From assembly GCA_949710005.1 (NCBI GenBank), contig OX453276.1, forward strand, positions 14,994,133 through 15,058,132: a stretch of DNA of 64,000 nucleotides. Reading direction: 5' to 3'. Source of the DNA: Ricordea florida (lineage: Eukaryota; Cnidaria; Anthozoa; Corallimorpharia; Ricordeidae). The notes beneath the pieces are model-generated. The model was not told where the DNA came from. It did not search any database and saw nothing but the letters and a program-made list of their open reading frames with translations. The position numbers were made by a program, and so were the translations under genes. Of this stretch, positions 10,246 through 21,800 are shown one piece after another; positions within the stretch are counted from its first letter, which is position 1, and each line of letters opens with the position of its first letter.

Positions 10246-13200
10246 TTACAAGTAATAATCGTGTAAGGCTTTCCTAAATAAGACTCTAGAATTAATGTTT
10301 CTTAAACTTAAAGGCAATAAATTAAAAATCGAGGCACCTAAAAAATAAAAGCTACGGCGTGCAAAATCCAGTCTGACTTTTGGTAGTTTTGCAGTTTTCC
10401 CATTGGTGCGGGTGTTTAAAGCGTTATGATGTAATCGGTGAAAATAGTCTTTAAATGGAAAGCATGCAGTTCCATTAAGGCAGTCAAATACAAAGCAGCA
10501 CGCTCTCTTTTGTAAAAAGTTATCAACAGTTAGAATTCGAAGATCACAGTTCTGCGAACTGCATTTTGGAGAAATAATTTCAAGGCTTCGGGTCTCAATG
10601 GAGCGGATCATGCGTTTGCGGGACTCTGACCATCCAAGACTAGTATAGCCGCAATACGTAAATATTGGCATAATCATCGATTGGTAAATTCGTTGGGCAG
10701 TGAAAGTATCAATACTGGAACGGATGCGCCGTAAGAGGTTCACTCTTCCTGCTGCCTTCTTGTAAATTTTTTGAAAATGAGTTTCAAAATTAAGTGTCGG
10801 GTCCAGATGCACGCCGAGGTACTTATAACATGTAGTGATGTTGATGGGAAAACCGTTGACTGAGAGCTTGACTTGACAGCCTTGAAACAGGTTCAACCGC
10901 TTACCGGTACCAAACAGCATCACCTCAGATTTTCCTTTCTTTAGATTAAAAATAAGTTCATTATCACGAAACCAGTTAGATAGATTATCTAAGTCCTGTG
11001 AAAGACTGCTTTGTATCGCATCAATATCACTTGAGGATGTAAAAATCACCGTATCGTCAGCGTAAGTGATAATCTTACAATGACGAAGCGGACTATGCAC
11101 ATCATTAAAGAAGATGAGAAAAAGGAGGGGCCCAAGAATACTCCCTTGAGGAACTCCAGTGTTAATTGGATTTGGTTCAGAAAGCACACCGTGAAATTGA
11201 ACGATCTGCTTATGATGGAATAAATAATCAGTAAACCACTGAAGTTCCATATCATATACACCAAAACGGGACAGTTTACTCAATAAAATGCAATGACTAA
11301 TGGTATCGAATGCCTTTGATAAGTCAATAAAAACTGCTCCTGTCGCCTTTCCACTATCGGCCTCCTTTCTGATGAGATCAGTGAAGTAAGTAACAGCTAG
11401 TTCCGTTGAGCGGTTCGGACGGAAACCAAATTGGTACTCAAAAAGTAGATTATGACGCTCTAAATGAGCCATCAGCTGCTTATAGACTATCCTTTCCAAG
11501 ATCTTTGACAAAGTAGGGAGAATTGAGATAGGCCTGTAATTGTCAACCTCAGCCAGAGACCCTGATTTGTATAGAGGGATCACCTTTGCCACTTTCCACT
11601 CACTAGGCACAACTCCAGTTTTTAGAGATAAATTGATGATAAATGTCAAAGGCGTGGTTAAAACATAGGCAGCGTCTTTGAGCAGTCCCGGGGGGAAATT
11701 ATCCAGTCCAGACGCTTTTTTCCGCTTAAGATTTTTTAGCTCCTTAAGAATGTCTGATTCTTTCACAGCTTTAAAAGTAAACTGACTTCCCGTGAATTGC
11801 TTGGGAAGATTTTCTTCAGCAGGTTTGCTCCAGACAAAGTCACGGAGTAAGATTGATTTCCCTTTCAGACATCTGGCAATGGAACTGAAATATTCGCAGA
11901 AGCTATTTGCAATGAAGCTTTTGTCAGTTGACTTCGATCCATTTGTCACAAACGCCGAACCTTGATCAGAAGGCGACTTGGTAGGATAGAGTTTCTTGAT
12001 GGCTGCCCAAAATTTATCCGGAGAGTCAGCACAATCTTTAAGAAGATCGCGATGATATCTGCTTTTGCTTTTTTTAACAAGGCCAGAAACTCTGTTGCGT
12101 TGCCATTTATAAGAAGACCAATCGTTTTCTTGATTAGTACGACGGGCTTTCCTGAGCAAACCATCCCTGAGATTCATCTCTTTTTTGACATCCGGAGTCA
12201 GCCAAGGACATAGTCGGCCTTTGACCTTCTTTAAGATTAGAGGAGCGTGCTTGTCGATACACTGTTGCAGTATGTCACGAAAAGAGGCCCATGCCTCGCT
12301 TATGCTGACAGATGAATAAACTTCTTCAAAATTCGCAGAATTTAGCTCTTCGCAAAATGGCTTGGGGTCATAGTTAGCAAAATTCCAGCAAGTAATGATT
12401 CGCGGATTGAACTTAGCATTGTTTAGCTTGCGAGCACATCCAATGAGCTCATGATCACTCAGGCTAGCTGGAATTACTTTCACCGAAGAGATGTTATGTG
12501 GTACGTTACTGCAAATAACATCAATTAGGGTCTTGGACTCACGCGTAATTCTCGTGGGGGTAGTAATGAGTTGTTTCAGACCAAAATAGGTGAGAATGGA
12601 TTTCATTTCTTTGTGATCCGAGGACACCAAAAAATTACAGTTAATGTCGCCTAAGAGAATACATTCCTTGTTTTCAGCTGATATTGTCGAAAGCATTGAT
12701 TCAAATTTGCAATTAAAATTTGCGCAGAGATGTTTAGAAGAATCCGGAGGGCGGTAAATAATTCCAACTAGAAAACTTTTGGTTTTAGGAAATAAAATTT
12801 CAATCCAAATGCATTCAATATCCTCTTGCTCGAGATCCATTCGTCTTTGAAAGGGAATAGATAAAGAAATATAAACACCAACACCTCCACCTTGACCAGA
12901 AGCCCTTGACTTTGCAATAAACGTATAACCTTCAATTTGAACCTCGGCTTCGCTTTTGGTGGATAAATGTGTTTCACTGACCGAAAAGATGTGTATGTTC
13001 CTAGAGCCATCCAGGATTTGACAGATGATAGTTTTGTTTGCCAATAAACCTCTAATATTTTGATGCAGAATTTTAAGGCCCTTTTTAGAGAGAAGCTCGC
13101 TAAGTTCGGGGATGACATATCGTTGAGCATCTTCTTGTTGATCTTGGTCAGCTCCATCTTGGGTGTTGTTGTTAAACAGACAAGAATTGCAGATGACTCC

Positions 13201-13410
13201 GCTATCATCGGAGCAGAAGCATTTCAGGTGAAACTTTAAATGACATTGCGAACAAGCCATCCTGCTTTGTCTTTTCTTCAAAGCCTTTAAGCACGAACCA
13301 CACCTATCAATCGGTCCAGGACAAGTTTCGATATCGCCTGATAGGAGAAGCAGGAGCTGAATTAGCGAAGTTCTCGATGTTCGATGCCCAATTCCATTTA
13401 TCTGGCGGTA
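10246..13410 (-). CDS. LINE ORF: PHD-like / endonuclease / reverse transcriptase
   Basis: The polyprotein for target-primed reverse transcription. From the N-terminus it has a Leu-rich segment ending in a degenerate 2A-like motif (G-D-I-E-T-C-P-G-P, 13312-13338) and then a PHD/zinc-like cluster (C-G-S-C ... C-S-Q-C ... H-L-K-C). An apurinic-type endonuclease follows (N-I-R-G; S-E-T-H-L; G-D-I-N-C-N-F; S-D-H near 12.45 kb). Then comes a reverse transcriptase with F-R-P-N-R-S, F-I-D-L-S-K-A-F-D, G-V-P-Q-G-S-I-L-G-P and catalytic Y-A-D-D near 11.06 kb, and a C-terminal thumb/connection region. The frame is at least 1011 codons and stays open upstream of the first conventional start, to at least 13410. 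No stop or frameshift is seen, so it may be recent. The PHD-like N-terminus and RT motifs fit the CR1/L2 group; finer placement needs a tree. Confidence 0.85.
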   Translation of the reverse strand, partial: YRQINGIGHRTSRTSLIQLLLLLSGDIETCPGPIDRCGSCLKALKKRQSRMACSQCHLKFHLKCFCSDDSGVICNSCLFNNNTQDGADQDQQEDAQRYVIPELSELLSKKGLKILHQNIRGLLANKTIICQILDGSRNIHIFSVSETHLSTKSEAEVQIEGYTFIAKSRASGQGGGVGVYISLSIPFQRRMDLEQEDIECIWIEILFPKTKSFLVGIIYRPPDSSKHLCANFNCKFESMLSTISAENKECILLGDINCNFLVSSDHKEMKSILTYFGLKQLITTPTRITRESKTLIDVICSNVPHNISSVKVIPASLSDHELIGCARKLNNAKFNPRIITCWNFANYDPKPFCEELNSANFEEVYSSVSISEAWASFRDILQQCIDKHAPLILKKVKGRLCPWLTPDVKKEMNLRDGLLRKARRTNQENDWSSYKWQRNRVSGLVKKSKSRYHRDLLKDCADSPDKFWAAIKKLYPTKSPSDQGSAFVTNGSKSTDKSFIANSFCEYFSSIARCLKGKSILLRDFVWSKPAEENLPKQFTGSQFTFKAVKESDILKELKNLKRKKASGLDNFPPGLLKDAAYVLTTPLTFIINLSLKTGVVPSEWKVAKVIPLYKSGSLAEVDNYRPISILPTLSKILERIVYKQLMAHLERHNLLFEYQFGFRPNRSTELAVTYFTDLIRKEADSGKATGAVFIDLSKAFDTISHCILLSKLSRFGVYDMELQWFTDYLFHHKQIVQFHGVLSEPNPINTGVPQGSILGPLLFLIFFNDVHSPLRHCKIITYADDTVIFTSSSDIDAIQSSLSQDLDNLSNWFRDNELIFNLKKGKSEVMLFGTGKRLNLFQGCQVKLSVNGFPINITTCYKYLGVHLDPTLNFETHFQKIYKKAAGRVNLLRRIRSSIDTFTAQRIYQSMIMPIFTYCGYTSLGWSESRKRMIRSIETRSLEIISPKCSSQNCDLRILTVDNFLQKRACCFVFDCLNGTACFPFKDYFHRLHHNALNTRTNGKTAKLPKVRLDFARRSFYFLGASIFNLLPLSLRNINSRVLFRKALHDYYL

Positions 13411-13561
13411 GGACCAAAGCGAAGAGTAGATAAAGGTTTCTTGTAAACCCTGGCATTGCTATATCGTATAGTACGTTTAAACTGCAGAAGGCTTGCTTTT
13501 TTATGTAGAAAATAGCAAAAGTGAACAGAGCGAAATAGCACACAACCGCTCGTAACGACGC

Positions 13562-13621
13562 CATACTGCAAAAGATGCAGTATGGCATCGTAGTAAGAAT
13601 TCTAAGAATAGAATTCTTACT
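13562..13621. other. Two consecutive perfect hairpins in the LINE 5' region
   Basis: Hairpin 1 has stems CATACTGCA / TGCAGTATG (13562-13570 and 13576-13584) with a 5-nt loop. Hairpin 2 has stems AGTAAGAATTCT / AGAATTCTTACT (13592-13603 and 13610-13621) with a 6-nt loop. Both are perfect and only 7 bp apart, just upstream of the LINE ORF. Confidence 0.8.
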
Positions 13622-13679
13622 ATTCCTGTTATATAATAATAAATAGTCATTTATGGGAACCAAAACACAACCATTAATT

Positions 13680-13870
13680 TAGAGAATGTTTAATCTCCAT
13701 TTCAGGAACTTAAATGGCTTCAGGTGTATAATGTATGTTTCAGGGGCACTTAAACCCCACTATGACAATAGCATTGATTTAAGTGATGTTTTAAACAATT
13801 AAACTAGACTTAAATGTAGACCCAAGTTCTAGGGTTGTTTAATGCAACTTAAATGTGATTAAAATGTGGC
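13680..13870. repeat. Second CTTAAA / GTTTAA motif cluster
   Basis: The same short units as at 8600-8880 (ACTTAAAT, GTTTAAT, TTTTAAAC), including an approximate inverted pair around TAGACCCAAGTTCTAGGG and TTTGGGTCTAG. It lies immediately upstream of the LINE 5' end. Confidence 0.5.
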
Positions 13871-13988
13871 TTTGGGTCTAGTGTGAGTCACTGTCAATTT
13901 CTTTGCCGGCGGGATACCTGGACAGAAGACAGGATTATATCAGTGGACATAAAGAATGGGCAGAATCGAAGACAAGAAACGACATAAT

Positions 13989-15534
13989 TTATAAACTTAT
14001 ATTTTGAAAGCTTGCTGATTCGCGGTTATAAGAAAACATGCCTTTTGCAGGCCTTTTTAGATAGAAATTGTACCTGTTCATCGTTGTCGACAGCTGTTCA
14101 ATTTTTCTTAGCAGAGGATGGCATATTGAACAGAGTACATGGGAGGTCGATCGGCGCTGCAAGCAATCTTCGTGGAACGAATGCCCACAGTTCAACCTCA
14201 CATATTCTTCAAGATTGTCCTGCACCAAACACGTTTTCAAGTCACAAGCAACCAAAGGGTCTGGTTCACTACCAGCAAAAGAGTATCCCATAGGCAAACA
14301 TCTTTGGTCCATGGTTGCGTCAAGGCCAGGGAAATAATATGGCTGTAAAAAGGTAAATTTGAATTTAGCTTGTAAAGTTTTAAAAGCTTATATCTTAGAA
14401 TGTTTGTTAGTCTTCTCAAGTTCCCCCTTTATTTAATTTTAAACAGATTGCCTACTATTGTGGGGGACTTTATATCAGCATTGTTTGTTCAAATTAATTA
14501 TTTTGGCATATAATACCGATGCCACCAGCTTATCTCCCAAATGGTAATAGGTATAGTGATATAGAGATAGTGAAGGTGTAAAGTTAAATAAAGTGGAAAT
14601 TTTTGCTCTGAACTGAAGGTTTACCCTGGTATTTTCGTGATCCGTTTGAATCTTTCATGGTTTGTCCCATAGTGGACCAGACACGTGCAAATAGGTCAAT
14701 AAGAAACTGTGCGGCTTTCAGGGCTAGCTCTGTTTGGTCTGCTTGTCCTTTACCATGCTGATATGCTGGCAAAAACCACTCTTCAAACTCAATTTCGAAT
14801 CTTCTTCCACTGAGGGCATGGGCAGTTGTACTTATTAGCTTTGGAGGAGCTGTCATAGGTACACACCAGTAATATAATGATTAATAACCAAAAATTTATC
14901 ACAAAACATACAACTTTACTAGTTCTCATTTTTCACAACAATTTGCATTGACACCAAATGACAGAGGATAAATATGTGTCTTCGTGGATTTGCTCTTTCA
15001 AACAAATCAGCAGTGTTAGTGTGATATCTTTTCTAAACTTGTGATATGTAGTTTCAGCCTTGATATGATGTGATGAAAAATACATTTTTACCTTCTTAAT
15101 ACAGAGTGAAGAATCTCAATCTTCTTTTCAGTGAGAACCTGTTAATAGGTCTGGAACCTGTCTGCCAATTCTGGATTATCTGATAGGTGGAACAACAGAT
15201 CACTTAGCTGGCAGAGGGTTCCTTTGTTATAATTTCTGCGGTTGAAATTTATGAAAAGCATTGCAACTCGCATCATTGCATGTAACCACATGTTGAAATT
15301 TCCACCACGAAAAATGGCAGGGTAGAAAAAAAAATTGAGACAACAGAGTTCATCAAGAAGGTAAAACAGCATGATGTACTGTGGGTCTTTGCACTGGCCA
15401 AACAGTTCAAGCACCATGTCTCTTACTAGAAGCCAGCCACCAAACGCTGCTGTTGTCACACTTGAAATTTTTTCTGCTCGTGGTTTTTTGGGAACTTTTT
15501 GCCGTGGCCAAAAATCCCCTTGAATAATTTTCAA
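13989..15534 (-). pseudogene. Unknown cnidarian-family gene ending in a RING-like motif
   Basis: Minus-strand pieces: 15534-15142 (130 codons, starts ATG), 14856-14584, and 14342-13989. The first piece is Trp/Phe/Leu-rich and contains F-R-G-G-N-F and R-R-N-Y-N-K, motifs I recognise from large uncharacterised coral protein families. The last piece begins after a good acceptor (TTTTTACAG before 14342) and carries C-D-L-K-T-C, then C-G-H-S-F-H-E-D-C, then C-S-I-C. This is a RING-like zinc pattern with an unusual four-residue first knuckle spacing, expected to bind zinc and perhaps act as a ubiquitin ligase. The first piece ends at an in-frame TAA before any clear donor, so the gene is probably damaged or a small exon was missed. 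It is divergent from the Ulp1-type gene at 15.8 kb, about 300 bp away. Confidence 0.5.
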
Positions 15535-15838
15535 AGAATGGCCGTGGACTCTTCTGCATCTTAGCCCTTCTCAGGAATTCACCGCCGGACGTCTATGACG
15601 TCACGCAAGTAATTACATTAGCGACACATTGGTCTGTCAACAATAGCGCTAAGCTCGTTATAAGAAAGTGTTAAAATGTAACAGTATCAACAACCTCAAT
15701 ATCAGCGATCTCTGCGGTGAAATTTGCCATCCGGACACACCAAAGACGCTTTGAATCGCTCTGCTAGAGAAACAACTTGAGGATTACCGTGCTAAAGTAC
15801 GGGAAATTGAGAGTTAAATTGTAGCAGCTACTTTGGAG
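15535..15838. promoter_or_regulatory. Shared upstream region of a divergent gene pair, with CRE palindrome
   Basis: The 300 bp between the minus-strand RING-like gene and the plus-strand Ulp1-type gene contains TGACGTCA at 15596-15603, the consensus for CREB/ATF factors. No TATA box is obvious. A bidirectional promoter is inferred from the geometry. Confidence 0.4.
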
Positions 15839-18800
15839 ATGCCCCCAAACACACCCGTGCAAAACGAAGTCCAGTTGCACAAGATCGCGTCTTGTACTTC
15901 GCTTGGACCGATCTCCAAAAAGAGACAGATGAAAGCAGCATGTAGTGCTGCATTTCATGAAATAAATAGTACGTTTCACTGCAGTCGCGGAAGTTTGGGG
16001 GCCGTCCTGGGCTATGGATTTATTTACGGCAATCAAGAGAAACAGATGATGGTGAGAGCAACGATTTCCGAAGCTGTTGAGATAGTTTTGGAAAGCAAGG
16101 GATTGGCAAGCGCGTTAGATCTAGCGTTGACAACCGAACTAAAGCAGAAGCGAGAAGCTGTCACGCGAATCCCCGATTGGGTCCAGCTGTACATCAAACT
16201 GGAAACGAAATTACCAGATGACGGCTGGCAGACTATTCTAAACTTTCTAAATCTCGGTAGAAGTGGGGTGAGTATTGTAATCTTGTTCCATAAGCTAGTG
16301 CCTTTTTTAATATTTAATGTTATAAAGTTTTAAAATTTTTTTAACGTGAAAACTTAGGCTTTCACCATATAATGGTCACAGTGACAGTCTATAGTCTCCC
16401 ACCCAGTCTTTATTTTGGTGGTCATGCATCGCCTCATCACACAAAAAGTTACTCCTGAATCATTCTGTTACTGGGACTGAGCCAGTCGCAGGTAACCCTG
16501 AGACAGTTGAGCTAAATCCACTTGTTGAATCTGTGACAGCTTGACATGCATAATGTTATTTTTATGGTGCAGATGGAGAATAGGTCGAAGTGACAGGTCG
16601 AACATGACTACCGCAGGAAATTCCAGCTTATGTTCATACATTACTGCTAACCCCCTCCCCCTAGGAGTTTCCAATACCTAATGTACTCTCCAGGGGGTGG
16701 GTACAGATTTTTTCTAGAACTACACATTGCAACATTGCGGTGATCTGTTTGTGCTTTGAAACCTACGTTGTTCAGTGAAACGAAATTATTTACGGTGTTG
16801 CGACACCAGCAGCATTGCCACAGTTTATATGCGCCCCAATGTTGCCTTCAGCAATACAAGCTAGTTGACTGCCATTTTGTCACCACCTACAGATTGCTGG
16901 AAGTATTCAGGTCATCAGAAAATTTAAGTTGTAAGTCCTTTGGTGATATTCAACAGTCTTAGGTAAACTTTGGAAGTCTTTGGGTTATCTTTGGAAATTT
17001 CTGCACTATCTCCTGTGACCTTTGCACTTTTTACGCTGATGTACATTGCACACGAAATGAGCTGAAAAATGGACTGCTATTAGTCAACCAGAATCAATTT
17101 TTCATGTGTATTATTACATCAGCCTAGACTGTTTCACCCCCACTAGGGGACTTAAGTTTATTTAAAGGCTGTTTACTTCTGTATCTCATAACGTCTGTAT
17201 AGCTACAGCAGAATCCCGATTTCTCGAACCTCCACGGGAAACAAAAATTGGTTTGAGAAATCGGGAGTTCAAAAAATTGAAGGTGACATCAATTGAAGCT
17301 AAATTGCTGAGGTATTGTTTTATAAGGGGCAATCAGGCACATTTTCATAGTAACAGATGGTAGATGACAGATCTGTCACTTGCTGTGTAATAAAAATACA
17401 AAATGAGCTAAAATACAACTTTTTCGGAAGGGTTTCTTTGCTTCGAGTCGCTACTGTAACTGGAATCAGCACTAATTGGTTTGAAAATTTTCAAGGTTCG
17501 AGTTATGGAGGGTAACTTTTGTGGGAATTTTTCCCACGGGAGTCGAGAATTGGTTCGAGTTTGTGGGAGTTTCAAATAATTGAGGGTTCGAGAAATCGGG
17601 GGTAAAATTACATTGTTAGAGTTCAGGCAAATCCAAGGGAAACGACAACTGGTTCGAGTTATCAGGAGGTTCGAGAAACCGAGGGCTCGAGAAATTGGGA
17701 TTCCACTGTACATGTACAGCCTCTTTGGGCCTTCTTTGTGGTAAATGTATAGGCAAATATTCAGTTTATGATATTATGGTAATATATCTTGAGTTAATTT
17801 ATTAAGAGACATGTTATACAATGTTTTCATATTTCTGTTTGTCAAAAAAGAGAGATGGTGATCTGCAATGCCTCCTCACAAAGAACATGGTAAAGGCCTG
17901 TAAGACAATGGTATTTTCCTTAATCCAGTCGGTGGTTAAAATCAGGGCTCTGGAACCTGAAAGTGGAATCACAGGATATTCTGTTGGTCTGACTGCAGCT
18001 CTAATTTGGGCAATCCGTGAAGCCAGGCTACATAATTCCACAAGACCAACAATGGTGTTTAATGTTAAGCTAGATGGACGCCCTTTTGCAGGTACTGAGA
18101 TGGCCATTACAACTGTAAATTAAGTGTATGCTATATTTTGGTGTTAATTTTGGGTTATATGCTTTTGAGACCACATGTTGTCAGTTTTTCATAATAATTT
18201 ATTAAATTGTGGCAATCAAAAACGATGCTCTTGAAAATTACAACTAGTCAGTGGTTGATTTTGGCCAGAAAGTTAATGCAAAGATTCATTCTGGCCAAAC
18301 TGAGTTTTTAAAATAATGAGCACCTCCCATTCACCTTACGGTGGTATAACTTACTTAATCAACTCGTTTGATTTATCCAATTTCTTGAGTTTTTAAAATA
18401 ATGGCCTACCTAGTGCCTTGTTTGTGAAACTTGCACCTTTGTACTTCCTCAGTAATTCAGAATATAGCATTGTCTTTACTACAATGTGATGAAACTGACT
18501 GCATGTGGTTCAGTGGATGATGCATAAAGAGATCGACAATAGAAATGCGAAGATTGCCTCTAATAGTGGTGGAATTTGTGTCAGAATTTTACTTAGTTTT
18601 GAACAATGGCAGCATTTATTTGCGTGGCGCCTGGTATGGACAGGCAAAATGATTACAAAATATAACAATTTTTTATGGCCAATTTGAAATGAAATAATGT
18701 ACTGTGTTATGATTTTCAGCTTGTTCTGCCTAGTTTTCAGGAGATGTTATATAATTAATTAATATGAATTCATAATGTTGTCTCAAAAACAAGCCTCTGA

Positions 18801-21800
18801 TGCGAAATATATTTTCTTCCAACTAGCTGTCAATGTAATGCTGTACTGGCATCTCAAAATCTCAATTTATAGTATTTGCTATAAACAAAAATCCCACTAT
18901 CTCTTTTGTGACTAAAAATGACATACATCTAGTTCTTTTTTTATTAACTACTTACTATGTAACAGGTAAAGATCAAGTTTCTGTGGGAGTCGTTGCAGTT
19001 AATTTTGAACATGCCAGTTCTGAGAGTTCCAGTTCAGTATATCCATTGGCCATTGGAAACTGCAAAGAGAATAGGTGAGTAACTGAGTTGAAAATAAATA
19101 TCCTTGATAATATTATCAGCTAAGCTTCTTTTAACTTTCAACAAGATGCACTATAAATCATTCATTAGGAGAATTCAGGTAAACAGCCCATTCTTTTGTT
19201 GAAAATATATCAAGTTAATAGATTTTTTTAATTTTTGTACAGTATTATTCAGTAAGAGTTGTGATTTGCGAAGGAAATAGTCAGCTCTTTATGAGGCAAA
19301 CATTAAGTGGTGAGGGTATTGCTTTCTAATATTAGTTTTGTTATGTAGGCTACCACTTATGAAATTTGTCAATGCTAATAAAATTGAATGATAAGTTTCA
19401 ATGATGGTTTTATCTTGACAGGGAAGAATTGCCAAAGCTCATTAGGAGATTGAATGAGGAAAAGAATGTCGTCAAAGAGAGGGGTATATCAGTAGATGGT
19501 CAATACTACAAGGCCAAGTTTGTTGGTATGTTTTCAGTGCTGTTTCTTAACAGTAAAATAATTTTACAATTATTGTACTTTTGCTAACTGTTCAGGCTGT
19601 ATTGGAGAATTAGGGTACAATTTTTTTACTGAGTTTACGGACTGAGCCAAACCATATGCTTTTCAAATAATTTCATATCATATATATATTAAGACTTTTA
19701 AAACTCTTAAATTACCTGTTTTAGTCACACTGGATTACAAAGCACTGTTATTGTTGATACGAAAGAATTTGACAGACAATGGAGAAGATGTCAAAGTGGA
19801 GATGTTGGGAGGAAAAGGGTTTAATGTGGAAGGCTGTGTTTTCTGCACAGCTTTGAGGGTATAAGTTGGAGCCAAGTTTGTCCATCTCTAGTTCCCACCT
19901 GTCTTAAAGCACAAGCACAAAATGCCAATTCCCACTTGAATAGTGAAATAAATACAAGTACATTAGAATAGAAAAAATGGTTTTTTATGTGTACTTAATG
20001 CTTGTGCTTATCTTTTGCTTATCACACAAACAGGAACCCTGAAATGTTCATTTATTATAACATTTGGCTAAGTGCTTAGAGCAGCTTGTATTGTGGCCTG
20101 AGTTGAATGCTGGGGCTGATTATACCATATGTGGGGTCCATTGTGTTACATGTTCAAGTGTTGTAGGCTTCAGTTTCGTGTGGTCACTTTATGGTCTCAT
20201 CTCAGAAAACAGACAGTGCAGACATTTGTACATGCTTTCCATAGTTACGATTACCTTATGCATATTTTCAGTCATTGTCCATACTCCGTCAACATTTCGG
20301 CTTAGCACTGACCAAGCATCACCCTTGAGAAGCATTGGCAAAATTTTATTTCTCCAAAGGCCTGTTTCACAAAATTTGTTCCCCATTTAATGGGCTAAAT
20401 AAATTTTCATGAAGTCAACTTGGCTACTTCTGCTCTCTGTTGTGACTCAATCTATTATATAAATGTTTTTGTCCAAAACATTCTAATCGAGCATGGCAGA
20501 TTTGTACAAACCATGCATACATGAGGCCACTGCTAAGCACAGTCAGTTGCTGGTAGCTCTAAAAAATTCACAATATTGTTACCCCAGCAGTTTTGAATGA
20601 AGCATTAACTTTAATATGCTTTAATGTGCTTTTCCTGCAGGCTTGCAAAGAGCATTTGTCTGGGAGATTTGATGAAGCCTGTCTTACCTGCTTGCAATCG
20701 AAAGCCAACATTGGAAAGTGAGCAGAAAATACATATTTCATAGATATCATCATCATCATTATTATTTAGTTAGATATGTATGACAAATGTCTATTGCTGT
20801 CTTGGCTTTTTGTGATTGAGTTAATTCTTTTCTTAGAAGCTTTGAAAATCATGTGTTCTCAAGTTTCAGTGTTCAGTCCTTATATTGTTTCCCAGCCTTG
20901 TCCGTCCTACACTGTACAGCTGTACAGATGAATGTATAGGTACCAAAGGGACACACAAAGTGTCCATATCATCTGAGTGGGTGTTTTTAATAATTGCAGT
21001 GTAAACATCACAGACCCATGTTTTATGGACACAAATACTTAAAGCAATCCATACAAGTTAATGGCAACAGAATGATTTTTAATGTGTAATTTGAGTTCAA
21101 ACTGAAGATCTCCTCATGGGTGTCTTGAAAATTAAGACGCTACGGCCTAAGACCTCGAAAATTAAGACCATGAAAAAAAAAGACCTCGTAGGTGCCGAGT
21201 ATATATTGACCGGTCACAACTACAAAATGGAAGTCCTCACCATAACATTTTTAAATAGATGCTGTATGATAAGAAGAAAACCACTCGATCACAGAAAAAA
21301 GTGCACAATGATCACATGCACAGCATTCATTTGTAAATCTGGCCATAGTTATGATCGAGGCAACTCAAGTGCAAAAATTGATCATTTGTAACTGACTGCT
21401 TTCTGAAAGCTGGTGTAAGATGGAATACAGAATACAGACATTACTATTGCCAGTTTGCAAGATGATGGCTGCGATCGCTGTGCACTTTCTTCATGATTGA
21501 GCAGTCTTTTGCAAATCTTGCTGTGTCGATATTAATGAGGGGGAAATGGTATATTTGTAGTATTATGGTCATTGATTTTTATTATCATAAGAGTTTTTAC
21601 TTGATGAAGAGCTGTGTCATATACAGCTCTGCTCCCTTCACCAGGAAATGAGAAACACTGAGCAGCTGCCTGGCTCTCTTGGGTTGTTTGCACACCGTGT
21701 TGGTACTCTCAAGACTTGCAGTGAAGCTGTTGCAATGTATGGCCCTGAAAATACCAGATATTTTGATCGCATCCAAGTGAAATTGCGCACAGGTCAACAA

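Larger units (their letters stand above)
10130..13670 (-). mobile_element. CR1/L2-like LINE, nearly full length
   Basis: A minus-strand non-LTR retrotransposon. It comprises a 5' region (about 13670-13411) with two stable hairpins, one long ORF, and a short AT-rich 3' UTR running to about 10130 and ending near the sequence read on the minus strand as GGGTTATCCTGAG. Endonuclease, reverse transcriptase and C-terminal region are all present without stops. The 5' limit and any target duplication could not be fixed by eye. Confidence 0.8.

Noticed and set aside
17408..17713. 101-codon minus-strand ORF
   Set aside because: It lies wholly inside a TA-flanked MITE and its repeats mirror the DNA repeats.
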